DNA of 64,000 nucleotides from Paramacrobiotus metropolitanus (GCF_019649055.1 NW_026570263.1:806001-870000), one strand, 5' to 3'. Positions 33,000 through 47,053 are shown, counted from the stretch's first letter. Notes: generated from the sequence alone by a model not told the origin. A program made the numbers and translations.

Positions 33000-35900
33000 T
33001 ACTGCAGTTATTTCTACTGCTACAGATATAAACTGTACTCGGGCGCAACGGCGCATGCATATGTTCCATATTGCCTGTTATTTATAAGGAAGTATATTTT
33101 CGTGACCTTTATGTATTTCTACCCTACATTGTTTAAGCACGGCATCAGCACGTTGCAGCCGCTATTCGTAATGTTGTTCATTAGTACCGTTTACGTAATG
33201 GTGTGCTGCCAATAAACACATTAAATATGGCTTTTACTACATTCGCAATGATTTCATTCATTCCGTATTGCGCGTATTATGTTATTTCGCTGTCGATTCC
33301 TGATTGGTAAGGTCATCCTACTCACTGTTACCTTCACGGTATGGCGTGTATTATTAACTCACTCGATCTAGTTACAATAAAGGCGGGAGCACGAAAGATG
33401 CATGTTTTGCTAGAAGTACAGAAAAAACAACGAAAACCCATGTACTGTACATATCTAGCCTTACCGAATTACGTATACAGAGTACAGCAGGTCGCGGATA
33501 TTACATTTCTCAATTCACATGCGGTCGTATGAGACCTAGAGGAAGACTTCCGTTCCACCAGCGGATTCGATAACGTAATGCCCGAGAGTTAGTGTTGTTG
33601 TTGTTGTAATTCTTAACATTACAAAAATGTGATCAAGCTTGGCAGGTGATTCCTGACGCGCTACATGCAATTAGCAAGAAATTCGATACCGTTACAGGCA
33701 CATTTTGCGAGATGGTTAATTTCTGTCCCCTGGATGACTGGATCGTCATGCACACTAGCTTGAACGGGCTTCGAGAAAGATGGCACGAATACTAAGTACA
33801 ATAATTATACTACGCTACCGGAGGATGACTGGATATGACATTGTACCGACTGTATAGTATAGTGCGAGTACATATCTACGTTCACCATAAAAAGGAATGA
33901 CGTTGATTAACGCTTAATATCGTCGCATGGACGGGTTGCGATAAAATGAAATAGCGTTATAGATCTATGCGGCGGCGTTTTATGGTTCTTTTCAAAAGCA
34001 CCAGGTGAGTTTCCCGCTCCAACACGAAGCTTTCTTTACTTCGAATAATATCTAAATTTTTTATTATGACCGCGACTCTGCGAGTAATAATTGACGGATA
34101 CTAATATACATATCTGGTACATAATGAACCGACGCCGACGAAGTTAATTGGCTTTATTAATGCCTTATGACAAGGCAGAAACAGAAGAGAAGACTGTATG
34201 AGCCGAATATATATTATATAAATATGTACATATATACGCGGTATTCACTTAAAGGTCACACCGCATTAACGGTGGATCGCAGGACCACGAAGGAATAGCT
34301 GGCGCGACCGACGTATGCAGGCCGCCTGCCGCGGTGCAGCAGTGACCAAATCACTGTTTTTTTATAATATACAGTAGATTTAACAAAACTGAAACTGAAA
34401 TTTCGAACGGTTCACATACGTAAGCCAATATATATGCACATAATGTGTACAATACTTGTGGACCGTTTGAGAATTTCAGTTTTTCGCTCGTGCGTCTGCT
34501 AAAGAAACTTTACAGCCTATTCCACTGGAAACATCCACATGTCACGAGTACAATACCGGGTCGGAAGTGTTTTGTTTTAATAAATGCGGCAGTATATTTT
34601 GTACATAATTGTACGTACGGGCGAATGAATTCGTGTTTAAAATTAATTTTAATATCTTCGATTATGCAGCCACTAATAGCCGGTACCAGTCAATGCAGAA
34701 CGTAAAATTAGGTACTGTATTTACTTCCTAATAGAAATTGGCAAGAAAATACGCATTTACATATTAGTGCTATCATTGCAATGGTTACTTCTGTAACCAC
34801 TGCATTAATCAATTTGCGCCGTTAGATTAACGTTATCGAGAGAAAACGGCAGAACGGTGTTTATGAACTGTGCGTGCGGTGTGCGGTAACTAGTGTAGCT
34901 GCAGATCTAGAATGCAGACTGCAGCGTTAGCATTGTTGTAGGCGTTTGGTTGTGTTGTGCATTCTTCGGGGAAAACACTTGTTTGTTACTCGAAAGCCCA
35001 GCGAACGCCCATTGATGACGACAATTGTGGCGATGGTGGAACAAAGTGCCAATACCGGATACCGATAATTTGTCTAGCTAGTCTGCACGTAACAGTCAGT
35101 ACTATTGTGCCGGTAGCCGCAGTCGCACCGGCAGCCGCACGCGGCCTGCGACTGCCACGGCCACAGAATGCCGGTCACCGCTACCGGTACGTACTGTACG
35201 AGTGGTGAGCCCCGCCAATTGCAGTGTGCAGCAGCGTACGTACGGCGCAGTACGGTACGCCAGCGGTATCAGTTCTTGCGATCAGCGCTGGCATTTGCTG
35301 TGCACTCGTACAGCACGCACCGTGTAACCGGGTTGAATGGATATCCTTACAGTAGCGTTATCGCTCGCGGTAATCGGTGGTCACGTTTGCAAGTGGCAAG
35401 CGTCAGCGAGTGCAGCCGTTCAAGCACGACAGGTGCCGTGTTGCCGTGTTGCAGTGTGTTACGTTCTGTATCTGCTAACTGGTAAGCCGAAGCCAGCTGA
35501 ACAAGCAAGGTACGCTACATCTGCCAGATCCAGCGAGCTCTGCGTAGACCGTTTGTTTGTCGAGATTGTTGGCTTGCGCATTAATTAATCGGGAACCCGC
35601 GTTTGAAGTTGGAATGGTCCTCCCGCGGAACGACGTCCCGGACGACAGGGACTGGTCGTGGTCAGCTGATTGAGAGCGTCAGCTGTGATTACAGTGGCGA
35701 GTTGTGACCCTCCAAAGAATATTTATTATTTTCTCGGCATTTGCCACATTCCTCTTCGTGCCAGCGCGTTGCCCTTCTGATACACGTAAGAAGTAGGTCT
35801 CTTCTTAAATTGTGAAGTTATTTACACAGGTACCTTATGAAGACAGATACAACGTGCTTTTTTTGTAAAGTTTTATAATTTATTTATTTTTTGAATATTG

Positions 35901-37527
35901 TTATTATTTTATTTGCGATTTTTATCAAGAGCTATTTCTTCTTATTTATTTCTTCTTTATTCAAATGACTGTTGTTAGTTGCCGTTGTTGTTGCCCATAT
36001 GCCGTTGTTAGTGTTTGTTTGTTTGTTTCTTGATATTACGTTATTTACATATTTACCAAGTGCTGCGTGCGGTGTGTCGCCGCGCTGCTATTGGGTTAAT
36101 TATTTTTCTTTGCATTGATTTTCCTTAACTAATTAAATCGATGCGTACTCGTCGTACGCATCGCTACATCGTTCGTCCTCGTAATCTTCTTACATAATTA
36201 TTTCCAGTTTTAATACTGTAAAACTAGTGCGTTATTTTCGTACACAGATACCATAATGGCTTGTAAATAACTTAAATAATAAAAGCAAAAAGAAAAATCT
36301 TGTGGGATATGCACTGTTTATGCAGTTAAATATGCACGTAAACAATTAACCAGTTGTTTGCGTGTTCGTGTACAGGTACAGGTACAGGAGTCGACGCTGA
36401 TTGATTAGCCGCGAAAAATCATTATCACGTGCACTGTAATACCTGTGCGTGTACAATCAGGATTATCGGAATTCCTGTATAATTTTTACTAGTACTGGAC
36501 TGCCTGCATCTGCCGTTCGATCCAGCGGGACCCGCAGCGGAAGTGCCAGCATTCCTTTTATTAATTGTATTTTCCACGGTCGTTGTTGTCGATCACGCGC
36601 TCCTTGCGAATCAACAGCGGAAGCAGTGTGCATTGGTTAGCGCCATCGCCATACAAGTACACTGCCCGGCGTTATATAATTGAATAATATTATTCGGATT
36701 AAATCACCGGGCTGACCTTTCGGGAATACTTTAAACGACTGGAGGCCGATAGCGTCGATTGGCAGGTGGTTTATCTTATCGGCACAATCTGATTATCCCT
36801 TAACATTCACCGCAGGCATTTACGTTCCCAGCGACCGATAACCGCACTGCGCTGATTATCATTTTTCTGTTCCTGCGGATTTGAACTGGCGGCCCATTAA
36901 CGCACACACCGATAAGGATATCAGCCGTATTAATTTTTACATTGAACGCTGCCACAGCCGGATCGGACGAGGGACGCAACAACACTCCGTGGAAATTCGA
37001 ATTACGCTTAATTTATTATTACAGCGTACGGCTGAAGCGCTGATACACTATCGGATTATTCCCGCACCGCGTACTGTATTATCGGTAAGTTATCTGGCCT
37101 GTTCAGTTGAATCAGAACGGCGTACGGAAACTTTCTAGTTCTTCATTTTTACCGTATGTTTTTACCACCATCGTTTACGCTGAGCATAAGCTTATAGAAA
37201 AAGCTACGGAGTATTGAAAGCAATTTAAAAAAAAAATTAAATCCGTGCACAGCCAGACCGATTTTTTAATATACGATCAATTATTTATGATTTGGCTAGT
37301 GCGTACTTTATTATAAGAAAACCTGTCTTGTGGCTGTGTAAGAGCAGTCGATGGCCAAACTTGATCTTGAATCTTCGAGCGTGTGGTTTGCCTGTACAGG
37401 TGCACGCTCTACCTGATCTCGTCAATCCGCAGCCATCCCTTCACCGGCAAGAGCAGCTGCCGGGATTATCCGCAATAATTGCCGGGGTTAAGCTGTTATA
37501 ATCACTATATCACACTCACACCGCACC
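33000..37527. other. Long intergenic region upstream of cnc
   Basis: 4.5 kb with no protein-like frame. 34386-34500 has imperfect inverted arms (actgaaatttcgaacggttcaca versus tgtggaccgtttgagaatttcagt). The region 34.9-35.8 kb is richer in GC and CpG and could hold a cnc 5' UTR exon or promoter. I cannot fix any exon boundary. Confidence 0.35.
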
Positions 37528-40500
37528 ATGATCCTGAACCCGGCCAATCCTACCGCACCGCTGCAGCACGGCGTTAACCAGCCTCCGGCCGGATCGATCG
37601 CCTCCGGCTTGCGGCTGCAGCACCTGCACCCGCCGGCACAGTCGCACGTGAACGTGTCATCCCTACCTGCACAGTATCCCTACTATCCCACTGCCAACCA
37701 GCAGCAGTCCGCCTTCAGTCACAGCAGCGCCTTCACTTCCGGTGCGCTTCGATCGGGCGTCAGCTGCTGCTGCGGCGCCGCGTCCAAGGTGCCCTGTAGT
37801 CTGCACCAGAACGCGCCGATGCCGCCGCCTTCGACGGAGAATTGCCAGACGGCGCACAAGCTGAAGAGTGGACAGTGGCCGACGTTCGGCAATTTTCAGT
37901 TGCCGGCCTATCCGCCCATGAACCACTCCCTCCCTAAAGGACCCGCGACGGCCACGGCGGCCCCGGGGGACGGGCGTCCTTCCGCACAAGGCGGGCAGGC
38001 ACAGGGGCGTCTGCCGCAGCCACAGGTTGGTCTCGTACTTCACTTTTTAAGAAATATGAAATTTTTGAAGTCTCCAGTTTGAATAGCATTTTTTGGAAAA
38101 CATTATTCGGCTTTAGCAGTATGACAGAGAATCATAAGGTCTAAACTTTTTCAGTTTCCTTTGATTTGGTTAAAAATAAGACCGCCTGAATTTTGGTTTT
38201 ATATATTCCCGATTTTCTGGTGAGTGTTTAAAAAGGTTGTATTAAGTAGTGGGTCAGTTGGGAATTGGAAGCTGATCAGCTGTTCGATTCGGCCATGTTT
38301 GCCGTAGCGTTGAATGCGGCAGTATCGTTGTTGGTACCTAGGAAAATATGAGTACGATTGAATAATAATTCATTATCGATTCGCCGTTATGATTCTACTT
38401 CCGGTGCGGCTACAGTACTTAGTTAAACACGTCTCAATACTGGCCGCAGTTGGCACATATATAATCCGCGGCCAACTCGTAGCGACCGTACCGCTGCTCG
38501 CTGATCGTATTGACAGAATTCTCCTTCGCGACCGGAAAAACCTGTTCTGATCAAAGGCAGCCCCGACCGCTGGGTCGCGGCAAAATCGTTTTCATCTTCG
38601 CGCACTACTGCCAGCTTGCGGTTTCTGGCAGGAGCCCGTTGCTGAATGCTGACGCCAGCAATGTACCGGCTTATTTCCTCGTCGGTTCGCTTTTCGTTTC
38701 GTCCTTCGCTGGCGATGCCGCGGTACATGATTAATGGCGGGACTGTTGGCCTTGACTTTGCGCCGGCAGCTCCGCGCGCTGCTTTTACCTGTGCAGACAG
38801 CGTTCTTGAATTTAAATGCAATTATTGCCAGATTTTATGGGATAACCGTCGTTTCCGGTTGCCTTAATTATACACAACTGCCAAGAGTTTTGAGTGTTAT
38901 TATTGATTGATTAGATCTTAATAAACATTAACAGAGTAAAATTATAAAAATACATACTAAATCGTAAAAATGTGAAGAAAATTTTTGTTGTAGGTTATCA
39001 ATAAAAAATTGAATTAAAATCATTACGGTACGCAACATTTCCGTACGTACAGTGCTTTACGTGCGCAAGGTGCATCAGTACGTATAGGATACGGTAGTTC
39101 ACGTAAGTACGTACCGGTAGGCGGTGCCCGGCTGCCGGAGAAAAGGTTGATTTGCGGCGTTTTCTCGGTACGCGTGAGTCAACCGGCAGTATGGCGAAAA
39201 TGTGCCTAGTCAGAGCCGGCTTCGGCTCGGTCCGGCTCTGCCCTGATCCGATTCCGATCAGCAGCCTGCTCGATGATGTCATCCGACAAACCGTTTCTAC
39301 AGCGTTCTGTGGCTCACGTCAGCCACTCAGCCCGAGCCAGCCAGCCAACCCACTTTTCGCTGTTAGTGTTGTACAACACACAAACTGCTCCGAAATTTTT
39401 ACTGCTGCATTTTAAACCGTTTAAACGTGCTTTGGAGGAAGATATTTTTTTCCGATTTGCGCATCTTTCTCCTGTCGTTCATTGCGTAGCTTTGTCTTCC
39501 GGGGAAACATGGAGTTTTTTCATTTACCCGTGTTAATCAGTCCGTGAGGGTGTAGAAAATGGATTAGAGAACGTAGGATCGCGGGCGGCGTGTGTGTGTG
39601 TGAGAAAGGGAGAGTTTGACGACCCCTGTTTGTTTGAGTGGCTGTCAAGGTGCCTTTGAGTCGGAGGCTTGTTTGCCTGGGCCCTCTCTCTCTCTCTCCA
39701 GCTGAATCATCCGCGATCGGAATCAGCTGTACTCAGCGTATTATTTTTCCTGCATTCGTTGACCCATCAGTTGATCAGTGCAGTTGCCAGTGTATTCCCA
39801 GTGAGCATTAGCCAACCGGTGGTGCAGCAGTAATATTCATCTGAGAATAATCCGGAGGAGAATCTCTTTGTTTATTGTTATCGGTGATAGTTGTTGTGAT
39901 TGATCGGCTGCCATTGCCCGTGGAGAGTCCTTCGCAATGAGCAGCCCGAGCGGCGTGGATGCCTGGTTCGTGGTGGTGTGCCTGCTTGTAGCCTTCACCA
40001 GCCTGACCACCCCCCCTCGCAATGATAAAGCCCCTGTGATCGCCCCCATTCCTTCCACTGTACAGAGTCACTATCTCGCTGATCTCATCAAACCCGCTTC
40101 CCTCGACGCTAACGCGGAGGCGCTGTCCCGCTGGTGGAGCCGGCAGTCCTTCTCGGTGGCCTTCAACGGCGAGGTGGCCGTCCTCTCGCCCAAGAACCCG
40201 CCCTCCGCCATCCGCCGCAATATGGGGCATTTGGGGGTGGCGGTGACGGTGGGGGGCGCCGCCGCCAGCAGCCAGGCCACTAACGCCTCCAGCGCCTTCA
40301 ACGCGCAGGCCGAGGCGCTCGGCGATCTCTTCATGGACGAGATGTACCTGCAGAGCAATCTCGAGGTGGACGAGATCACCGCCGTCGCCGGATTCGTCTC
40401 CAAAGAGGTCGTGTCGTCGTTTCTCTCATCTTAGGCGTAGGGAATTTTTTCAAATTAAATTTCCCTCGCAGCGTACCGGAATCAGTCGTTATTAGTTAGA

Positions 40501-43500
40501 AGATTAACTCCTGTAAAGTGTAAACTCCAGTTATATTTTCAAAGATTTATGGCTATAAATGGAAATTAAAATTAATAAATTTAGCTTGTAAATTAAGTAG
40601 TAAATATGCTTGAATAACAAATATAAAAATCTCTAGTAGTCAGTTGATTATTGTAATAATAAAATTCGTGTAGAAACAAGCCGAAGTTGATTGCGGGTGA
40701 ATTGTGCGTATAATATAAAAATCGTGCGTTGTATTGCAGGATTTGGACGTGCAGCGCATCCTGTGGAGCCAGGATGTGGACCTGGGCGTCAGCTTCAACT
40801 GGCCGGAGCTGGCCGCCTTCCCGCCGCACAAGGAGGCCGCCGGGCAGACGAAGGATCCGGCCAAAGCCGAGCTGGACCCGTATCTGGTGGCCACGGTGCT
40901 GCCGCAGCCGCAGCTGCGGGGATTATCCCGCAACAACTCCACCAACTTCATCGACAGCGAGACAGGTACGCCGTCATTGCCGCTGGTTAGTATCCCGTGC
41001 AGCCGATTGCATCATGATGTGTTCGATTAGGTGAGGCGATGCCGCTGTCCAACTCCGTCCGCTCGTTGTGCGCCACGGGCAACGGCACCGCCGACCCCCT
41101 GCCCAGCCAGGGCTTGAACCGCACCGGCCAGCCCTTCTGTCCGCCGCTGAACGCCTCGGCCAGCGGCAATTTGACGGCCCTGGAGATGGACATGGAGAAC
41201 CGCAATCTGCAGAACCTCATCGACGCCCTCAACAACCTCAACGCCTCCACGCTGCAGGTACGCACCGTGCTCGCATGGTTAAAGACGGGAATTATTGACA
41301 TTTGAAGTCCGTATAATTACCAATAATTTTCTTTTTGTTATTGGCTTCTTTATGTTTATTATTATTACGCCTTGAAGACCGGAAGTCCCTTCGGTTTCTT
41401 ATATTTTTATTTGGTTTTTTTATGTGCTCTATGCTTTTTAAAGATTTCTTTCATCTGAAAATTACGGCGTTTTTAAATAGTAACTGATTTTCTTATGTTT
41501 TTCTTCGTTTTCTAAATGTGAGTGGGGAATTACAGTAGCTGCTAATGTGTTTGTCGTGCAGGCGATCGGCGGACGGGAAGCGGTGGTGCAGGCCAACGCC
41601 GCCGAGGACTTCCTGCAGGACATGCAGGCCATCATCAGCGACCGACCGGCGGAGCAGGCCTCCTTCCTGGCCAATCTGACGCTGCCGTTCTTCCGTAAGC
41701 ATTGACGTTATACATTGTAGTGAGTAGATAAAATGAAAGTTTCTTGTAGGAGAACGCCATCAGAATCAGACGGGCGCGAAGTCCAGCGCGGAGGCCAACG
41801 AGCTGGCGGCCTTCAACCTCAGCAGCATCTTCATGGATCCCCCGGCCAACTGGTCGCTGGCGATGAGTCACTTGCAGCAGCAGCCAGCCAAGACTGATAC
41901 CTATCGCTTTCCGCCCAACCTGGGTGTGAATGATTCAGCGGCGACGCAGTCCAGCGCCAGTGCCCTCCCGCCGCGGCCCCGACTGATGACGAATGGTCAG
42001 TGTACTGCATTCTAATTTAATAGTTATTATTCATCCAGTCAGTCGCCAGATAAACATCAAAATTCTACCGTTTCTCGGTCAGCTGCTCCTTTTTTTGAGG
42101 AATTGTTTCTTCTGAAGATAGTGAATTTAGTACGTACGTGTAATGTATTTAGTACGTACGAGCAGGCACGCTTTCCACTAATGTAATTAGTTAAAACAGG
42201 AACAGCAAGAAGATTATCCAGCATAAGCAATATACAGCTAATTATGTACAATTAATCTGATATTATAATTATTATTAAAATTATTTACAGTGTTTTGTAT
42301 AGTTATTTTGCAACATAGACTTATAGTGCGGCGACTGCGCTAATTAAACTGCAGAACGTTTGAATGCAAGCTTGATCTTTTTCCTAAACGTATGCTGAAT
42401 TATTTTGTTGGCGTGGTCTGTAGTCTCTGTACAACACAACAGTAGTTGAACACTGTTACGGCACGCATTGTTATGGATTGCCCGAGGTAAACAGTTTGCG
42501 GGCACAATAGAATTAGTGGTGAACTGATGAAGTCATTCACAGTCCGCTTGCGCCACCTATCAGACGTGTACAGTGTACACCGGCAGTGTTTACTGTTTAT
42601 TAGGGAGACAGTAGCTTTGATTAGCATTAAAGCAGCGTTGATCCAGTAAGAATTGGCATCCACGAGCTAGTTGGCAACTTGGCAGCCGCGTTCGATTTAT
42701 CAAATTTATACAACTGATATGAATTTACACTGTTGACACTTGACAGGTTCGAAAATCGAACCATTTCTCCTAATAGTACTAGTTGGATGACCTTTTAATA
42801 AAGATAATTAGCAGTAAATCAGAAACAGCATTTAGCGTTTAAATTGGCATGATAATTTCGTTCGAATGTATGTTTTATACGCCTTGTTACGATAAGAGAG
42901 GAGCGTAATGTTAATTGAACGGCGAAGATGATGGTGGCGGTGTGCTGCGGGTGCAATCAGCGACTGGGCGTCATGTGTCCCTTTGTGTTGACTGCAGTGT
43001 GCCAGGAGCGCGTCCCCGGCAGCGGACTGGTGTCGCACGTGTCGGGCGCGGCCAGCGGCGGCAGCATGCTCAGCGCCGCAGTCAACCAGCACGGCGCGAC
43101 GGGGCAGGCCCGCCCCGGCGCCGGCATCAACCACGAGGGCCCCTTCGACTTCAGCGCCTTCCCCTTCCAGGACGGCGAGCCGCTGCTGCTCTCCGACGCC
43201 GGATTCCTCTCGGCCGCCACGCCCATGGACACCCTGTCGCCCAATTTGCAGCAGGTGCCGCAGATGAACGGCGCCGCCTTCCTCGAGCACGCCACGCTCT
43301 TCGACTTTGGCAGCGCGTCGTCGGAATGGAACCAGAGTAGTGGGAGTAGTGTGCGCGTCAACGGACTGTCGTCCATGATTTCCGAATCGTCCGATTTTAA
43401 TATCACGAAGTAAATATCCTCGTTTTATTTATGACTTATTTTGTTAATTTTATTTTTTTTACCTTAACAAGACCTTGTTGATGTTAACCGATCGATTGTT

Positions 43501-46500
43501 GCAGTTTGGGCGGGTTTTTCCCAGCGGTGAACAGCAGCGGCAACCTGCTGCCGCCGCCGATGAGCAACGCGAGCTCCAACGTGAGCAACGACTGGAAGAT
43601 GAGCGAGCAGACGCCTGGCACGCTGCCGACGCTGCACAACGCCTCGGCGGAGGTGCTGATGATGCTGGACGAGGCCAAGGTGCGCTTGATGATGGAGGAG
43701 GCCGAGAAGCTGGCCAGTTCACCGTTGGCCGGGGCGCCGCCGCCCGCCGCGGCCGAGGACAAGCACGTGGTGCCCGAGATCAAGCAGGAGGACCTGGAGC
43801 TCGATCCCTGGACGGAGCACGCCAACTTCGCCGCGCGCCACAATCACTCGTACGCGCGCCATGAACGCACGCTGCAGGTCAGTGGTACTAGCTCACGGAA
43901 TAAGAATAAAATTATAATAAAATTAAAAACCACGGCATCTGCGATTTGGCTGATATTAAATGATATTATATTTAAAAGTAGATGGAATACGTATGTTGTG
44001 CAGATTTATTTGAAATTTTATATTGAATTCTGATTAATAATTTTTAAATATGCTGGGAAATTTGTGGATCAGTTAAATTCCAGTTGAAATGCTGTATTTC
44101 GCACGTATTTAATCGCTTTTTGTAAAATATACAAAGTAGAATGAAGTTGTCGTTGGGTTTATTGATTTATTTAAAATGTACCCATTTTGCGGGAATTTTC
44201 GGGGGTTTGTTTGCGCTTTTTCTTTGGGTTGCAGTTTGTTTGTTTGAATAATGCGTTTATCGGTAATGCGATATAGCTGGCTTTAGGATAGCCTTTACGA
44301 GAGGCACTAAATGTAAAAAGCAGACAATGTGGAGTCGCTCGTTATCGGCGGGGAATCGGTCGTTACGTTTGAGTGTGACCCATCAAAATTAGTGCTGTTT
44401 TCAGCGACATGCACTTGGTGTATATTCGCTGATGGCGATTGTGTGTTGCGTGACGTGGCAGTTTGAGCAGCAGCTGCTGTCGAGAGTGCGGCGATAATGC
44501 GTGCACTCAGTGACGCGGCAGTTTCCATTCCACACCGACGGCAGCTGATGCAAGCGGCCGTACAATCGCTGTGTTTTCGTATGTTGGGGATTTGATAATC
44601 ACATTGGCGTTACGTGAGTGGCGGACCGTCCCGGGCGCTTATTTATTACCGCGGATTGTTTTTACGGCGCTGATAGCGAGTCAGTTGTGGCTGCTGTCGC
44701 TTTGAGGCCAGCACGTGCGTGGTGGGCGGGGCGACGCGGTGATTGGTTGGTTAGCGGCGCTTTAACCGCAGCAGCCAATCGTGAGCGGGCGCTTGTTGCG
44801 CTCGAGCGGGTCCTTGATTTAGTGCTGCATCAGCATTCCAAGCAAACGAGCGTGCAGTTTTTGTCGAGTGCTGTACGCGCCTGTCTCTGTAGGAGAGCTT
44901 GGAGTGTGTTACGTGTGCTGCCGTTGCTGTTTCGTACGCAGGCATTCCAGTTTTATTCTTTTTCTCTTTCCCTCGCTAATTATTTTGTTTTACGTGGCGC
45001 GAATAACGCGACAATGATGTGAAGCGAGGATTATATGACTGCGATTAAACCGTCTTCCAACTGCAGCTGTCGTAGTGCGGTGGCTCAGGCCACATGTGTA
45101 TATATGCGTTGCCGCTGAGTGAGGATGCGGGATGGGATGTGTTGTCGTAGCTCAGAGGCTGGGCCGCGTGCTGCGCGGTCCCCAGTGCAGCGCGGATTAG
45201 GGATGTCGTTGTGGTATTCAGTTTACGGTCTTCCTGTCGCCGCGTGATCTGATGTCATTATTATCTGCCAATCATTATCTGCTGTATCATTATCTGTACA
45301 TAGTCGTTTATTGCTCCTTTGATGGTGATCACGGGGGCCCTGCCCAGCCCCGCCGCCAGCGGCCCCTTGCCCCCGGGGGAGGCCGTTCCCCCGTGCCCCG
45401 CCGCGGCGCGTTTGCTCAAGCAGGATGACCAGCGGCGCTGCTCCCCGCCGGCGGGGACGGCGCGGTCCGGGGAGGAGGCGGCCGGGGGGTGTAGCGCGGC
45501 GGCGGCGGCCGTGGCGCAGCTGGTGGTGTGCCGCAGTCGGCACATCCACTCGGAGCTGGAGCGCGGCGGCGCCACCAACCTGGGACTGATCCTGTCGGCC
45601 TTTGAACAGCTGAAGACCGGCCGCCGCGTTGAGTACCAGGTGCTGACGTCGCTGGCCGGACAGGCGCCGGTCCCGGCCAGTGCCGACGCGCGGCCAGTGT
45701 TGTCCTTGCTCACGGTGACGGACGCGCCGCTGCGGTCCGCGCCGCCGATGCCGTCGGTGATTCGCTCCAGGGTTGGTTAAGTCACTTAACGGACGACTGA
45801 AACGGCCCTTCCGGTTGTAGTAAATGAATGTGGTTATATTTTTTGCCAAAATTAATTGTTTAAATCACGACTGAAACTGCACTTCCGGTTGTAGTAAATG
45901 AATGTGGTTATTTTGTGCCAAAATTAATTTAAATCACGACTGAAACTGCACTTCCGGTTGTAGTAAATGAATGTGGTTATTTTGTGCCAAAATTAATTTA
46001 AATCACGACTGAAACTGCACTTCCGGTTGTAGTAAATGAATGTGGTTATTTTGTGCCAAAATTAATTTAAATCACGACTGAAACTGCACTTCCGGTTGTA
46101 GTAAATGAATGTGGTTATTTTGTGCCAAAATTAATTTAAATCACGACTGAAACTGCACTTCCGGTTGTAGTAAAATAGGTATTTGTGCGATAAAAATTTT
46201 GTTAATTTCGGCTGCAACTGAATAACGAGAGCATAGTGGATGTTATGTAAACTGGTGTATTTTGTGCAGAGTCGGGAAAGCAGCGAGGAGATGGGGAGCG
46301 CCAGCGCCGCCGAGAGTTCCGGCTCGACGCAGGGGCGCAGTCGCGGCGGCTCGGTGTCGATCACGGGGGAGCTGCGCAGCCGGCCGAACCGCGACGACCG
46401 CGCGGCCTCGGAGCTGGGCCTGCCAGTGTCGGCGGAGGAGATCGTCAACATGCCGGTGGAGGAGTTCAACAGCCTCGTCAGCGGCCAGGGCGCCGGGATG

Positions 46501-47053
46501 GGGCTGAGTCTGGCGCTCAGCCAGGAACAGATCCAGCTCATGAAGGACATCCGCCGCCGCGGCAAGAACAAGGTGGCCGCGCAGAACTGCCGCCGCCGGA
46601 AGGTACGCACAGCAACACCCGCAAATTGCTTTAGTGTATTTGTTTTAGTAATAATTTCTTTATAAATTTCAGTAACCCTGTTACATCTTTTCTTAATAAT
46701 TCTAGCATTTATTGTTATCTGAGTAACGTGGTATTTTTGGACAGATCGACAACATGAGCCACCTGGAGCGGGAGATCTACAACCTGCGGACGGAGCTGTC
46801 GCAGGCCACCGCGCGCCGCGACGAAGCCGCCCGCCAGCGGGAGGTGTTCCGCGCGGCGCTGGCCGGGCCCGGGCCCAGCGTCATCCAGAGCAGCAGCAGC
46901 CAGGCGCCGCACGCGGGCGGCCAGCAGCACCATCACGCGTCGGTGTTGGTGGCCAACGTGCATGCCAATGCTCAAGCGGACCAGTCCAGCAACAAGCGCG
47001 TCGCCCGCGATGCCGCCTCCGACCCGCTGCGCAAACGGAAGAAGGACGCCTGA
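37528..47053 (+). CDS. cnc: Cap'n'collar (Nrf-type) bZIP factor, long form
   Basis: Exons 37528-38025, 40740-40965, 41031-41257, 41562-41694, 41750-41995, 42998-43409, 43505-43877, 46270-46602 and 46745-47053 give 2757 nt or 918 aa. Exon 2 carries QDLDVQRILWSQDVDLG, the counterpart of the Neh2 segment (DIDLID...ILWRQDIDLG) that includes the DLG KEAP1-binding motif. I see no ETGE. Exon 7 ends with NHSYAR, like the NHTY box of Nrf proteins. The CNC domain (about 754-799; MPVEEFNSLV, LSQEQIQLMKDI) leads into the basic region RRRGKNKVAAQNCRRRK (800-816) and a short zipper (817-851). PLRKRKKDA at the end resembles the Neh3 tail. The factor is expected to bind antioxidant-response elements with small Maf and drive detoxification and proteasome genes. 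The CNC exon has been copied to 3.4 and 60.6 kb. Confidence 0.92.
39937..40407 (+). CDS. cnc: cnc alternative first exon 1b, ER-anchored form
   Basis: The ATG at 39937 opens 157 codons, ending at donor gag|gtcgtg with phase 0, the same phase as exon 1a. It joins exon 40740 to give a 909-aa form. Residues 9-23 (AWFVVVCLLVAFTSL) are hydrophobic and followed by proline-rich and conserved-looking sequence, as in Nrf1/SKN-1A, where the N-terminus anchors the factor in the ER membrane. The junction reads SKEDLDVQRILW, close to Nrf1 KEDIDLIDILW. The upstream region (39586-39700) has GT and CT dinucleotide runs and looks like a separate promoter. Confidence 0.75.
45319..45771 (+). CDS. cnc: cnc candidate first exon 1c, short form
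   Basis: A 151-codon frame from ATG 45319 (MVITGALPSPAASGPLPPGE) has strong coding character (GC-rich, Ala/Pro-rich, then LVVCRSRHIHSELERGGATN and LGLILSAFEQLKTGRRVEY). It ends at a phase-0 donor agg|gttggt. Splicing to 46270 would give about 364 aa with only the CNC-bZIP end, resembling short Cnc isoforms made from internal promoters in Drosophila. The donor is weak, so this is a candidate. It could also be an unrelated small gene. Confidence 0.5.
45791..46171. repeat. 69-bp minisatellite in cnc intron
   Basis: About five and a half tandem copies with 69-base period ('aatgtggtta' recurs at 45901, 45970, 46039 and 46108). Inner copies are nearly identical and the first is more diverged. The array ends about 100 bases before the acceptor of the CNC exon. 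Confidence 0.95.

Noticed and set aside
34386-34500. Imperfect inverted repeat as a possible transposon
   Set aside because: Arms are about 80% matched and short, with no target duplication and no second copy seen.
38423-38821. 132-codon minus-strand frame within the cnc intron
   Set aside because: No recognised features, splice partners or copies. It is consistent with chance.
39586-39700. GT and CT runs as a functional repeat
   Set aside because: They are ordinary microsatellites upstream of cnc exon 1b, mentioned only as promoter context.
42740-42775. tRNA-like 'ggttcgaaaatcgaacc' box
   Set aside because: It is only a short inverted repeat. No acceptor stem, D-arm or anticodon arm fits around it. 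I found no convincing tRNA in the window.
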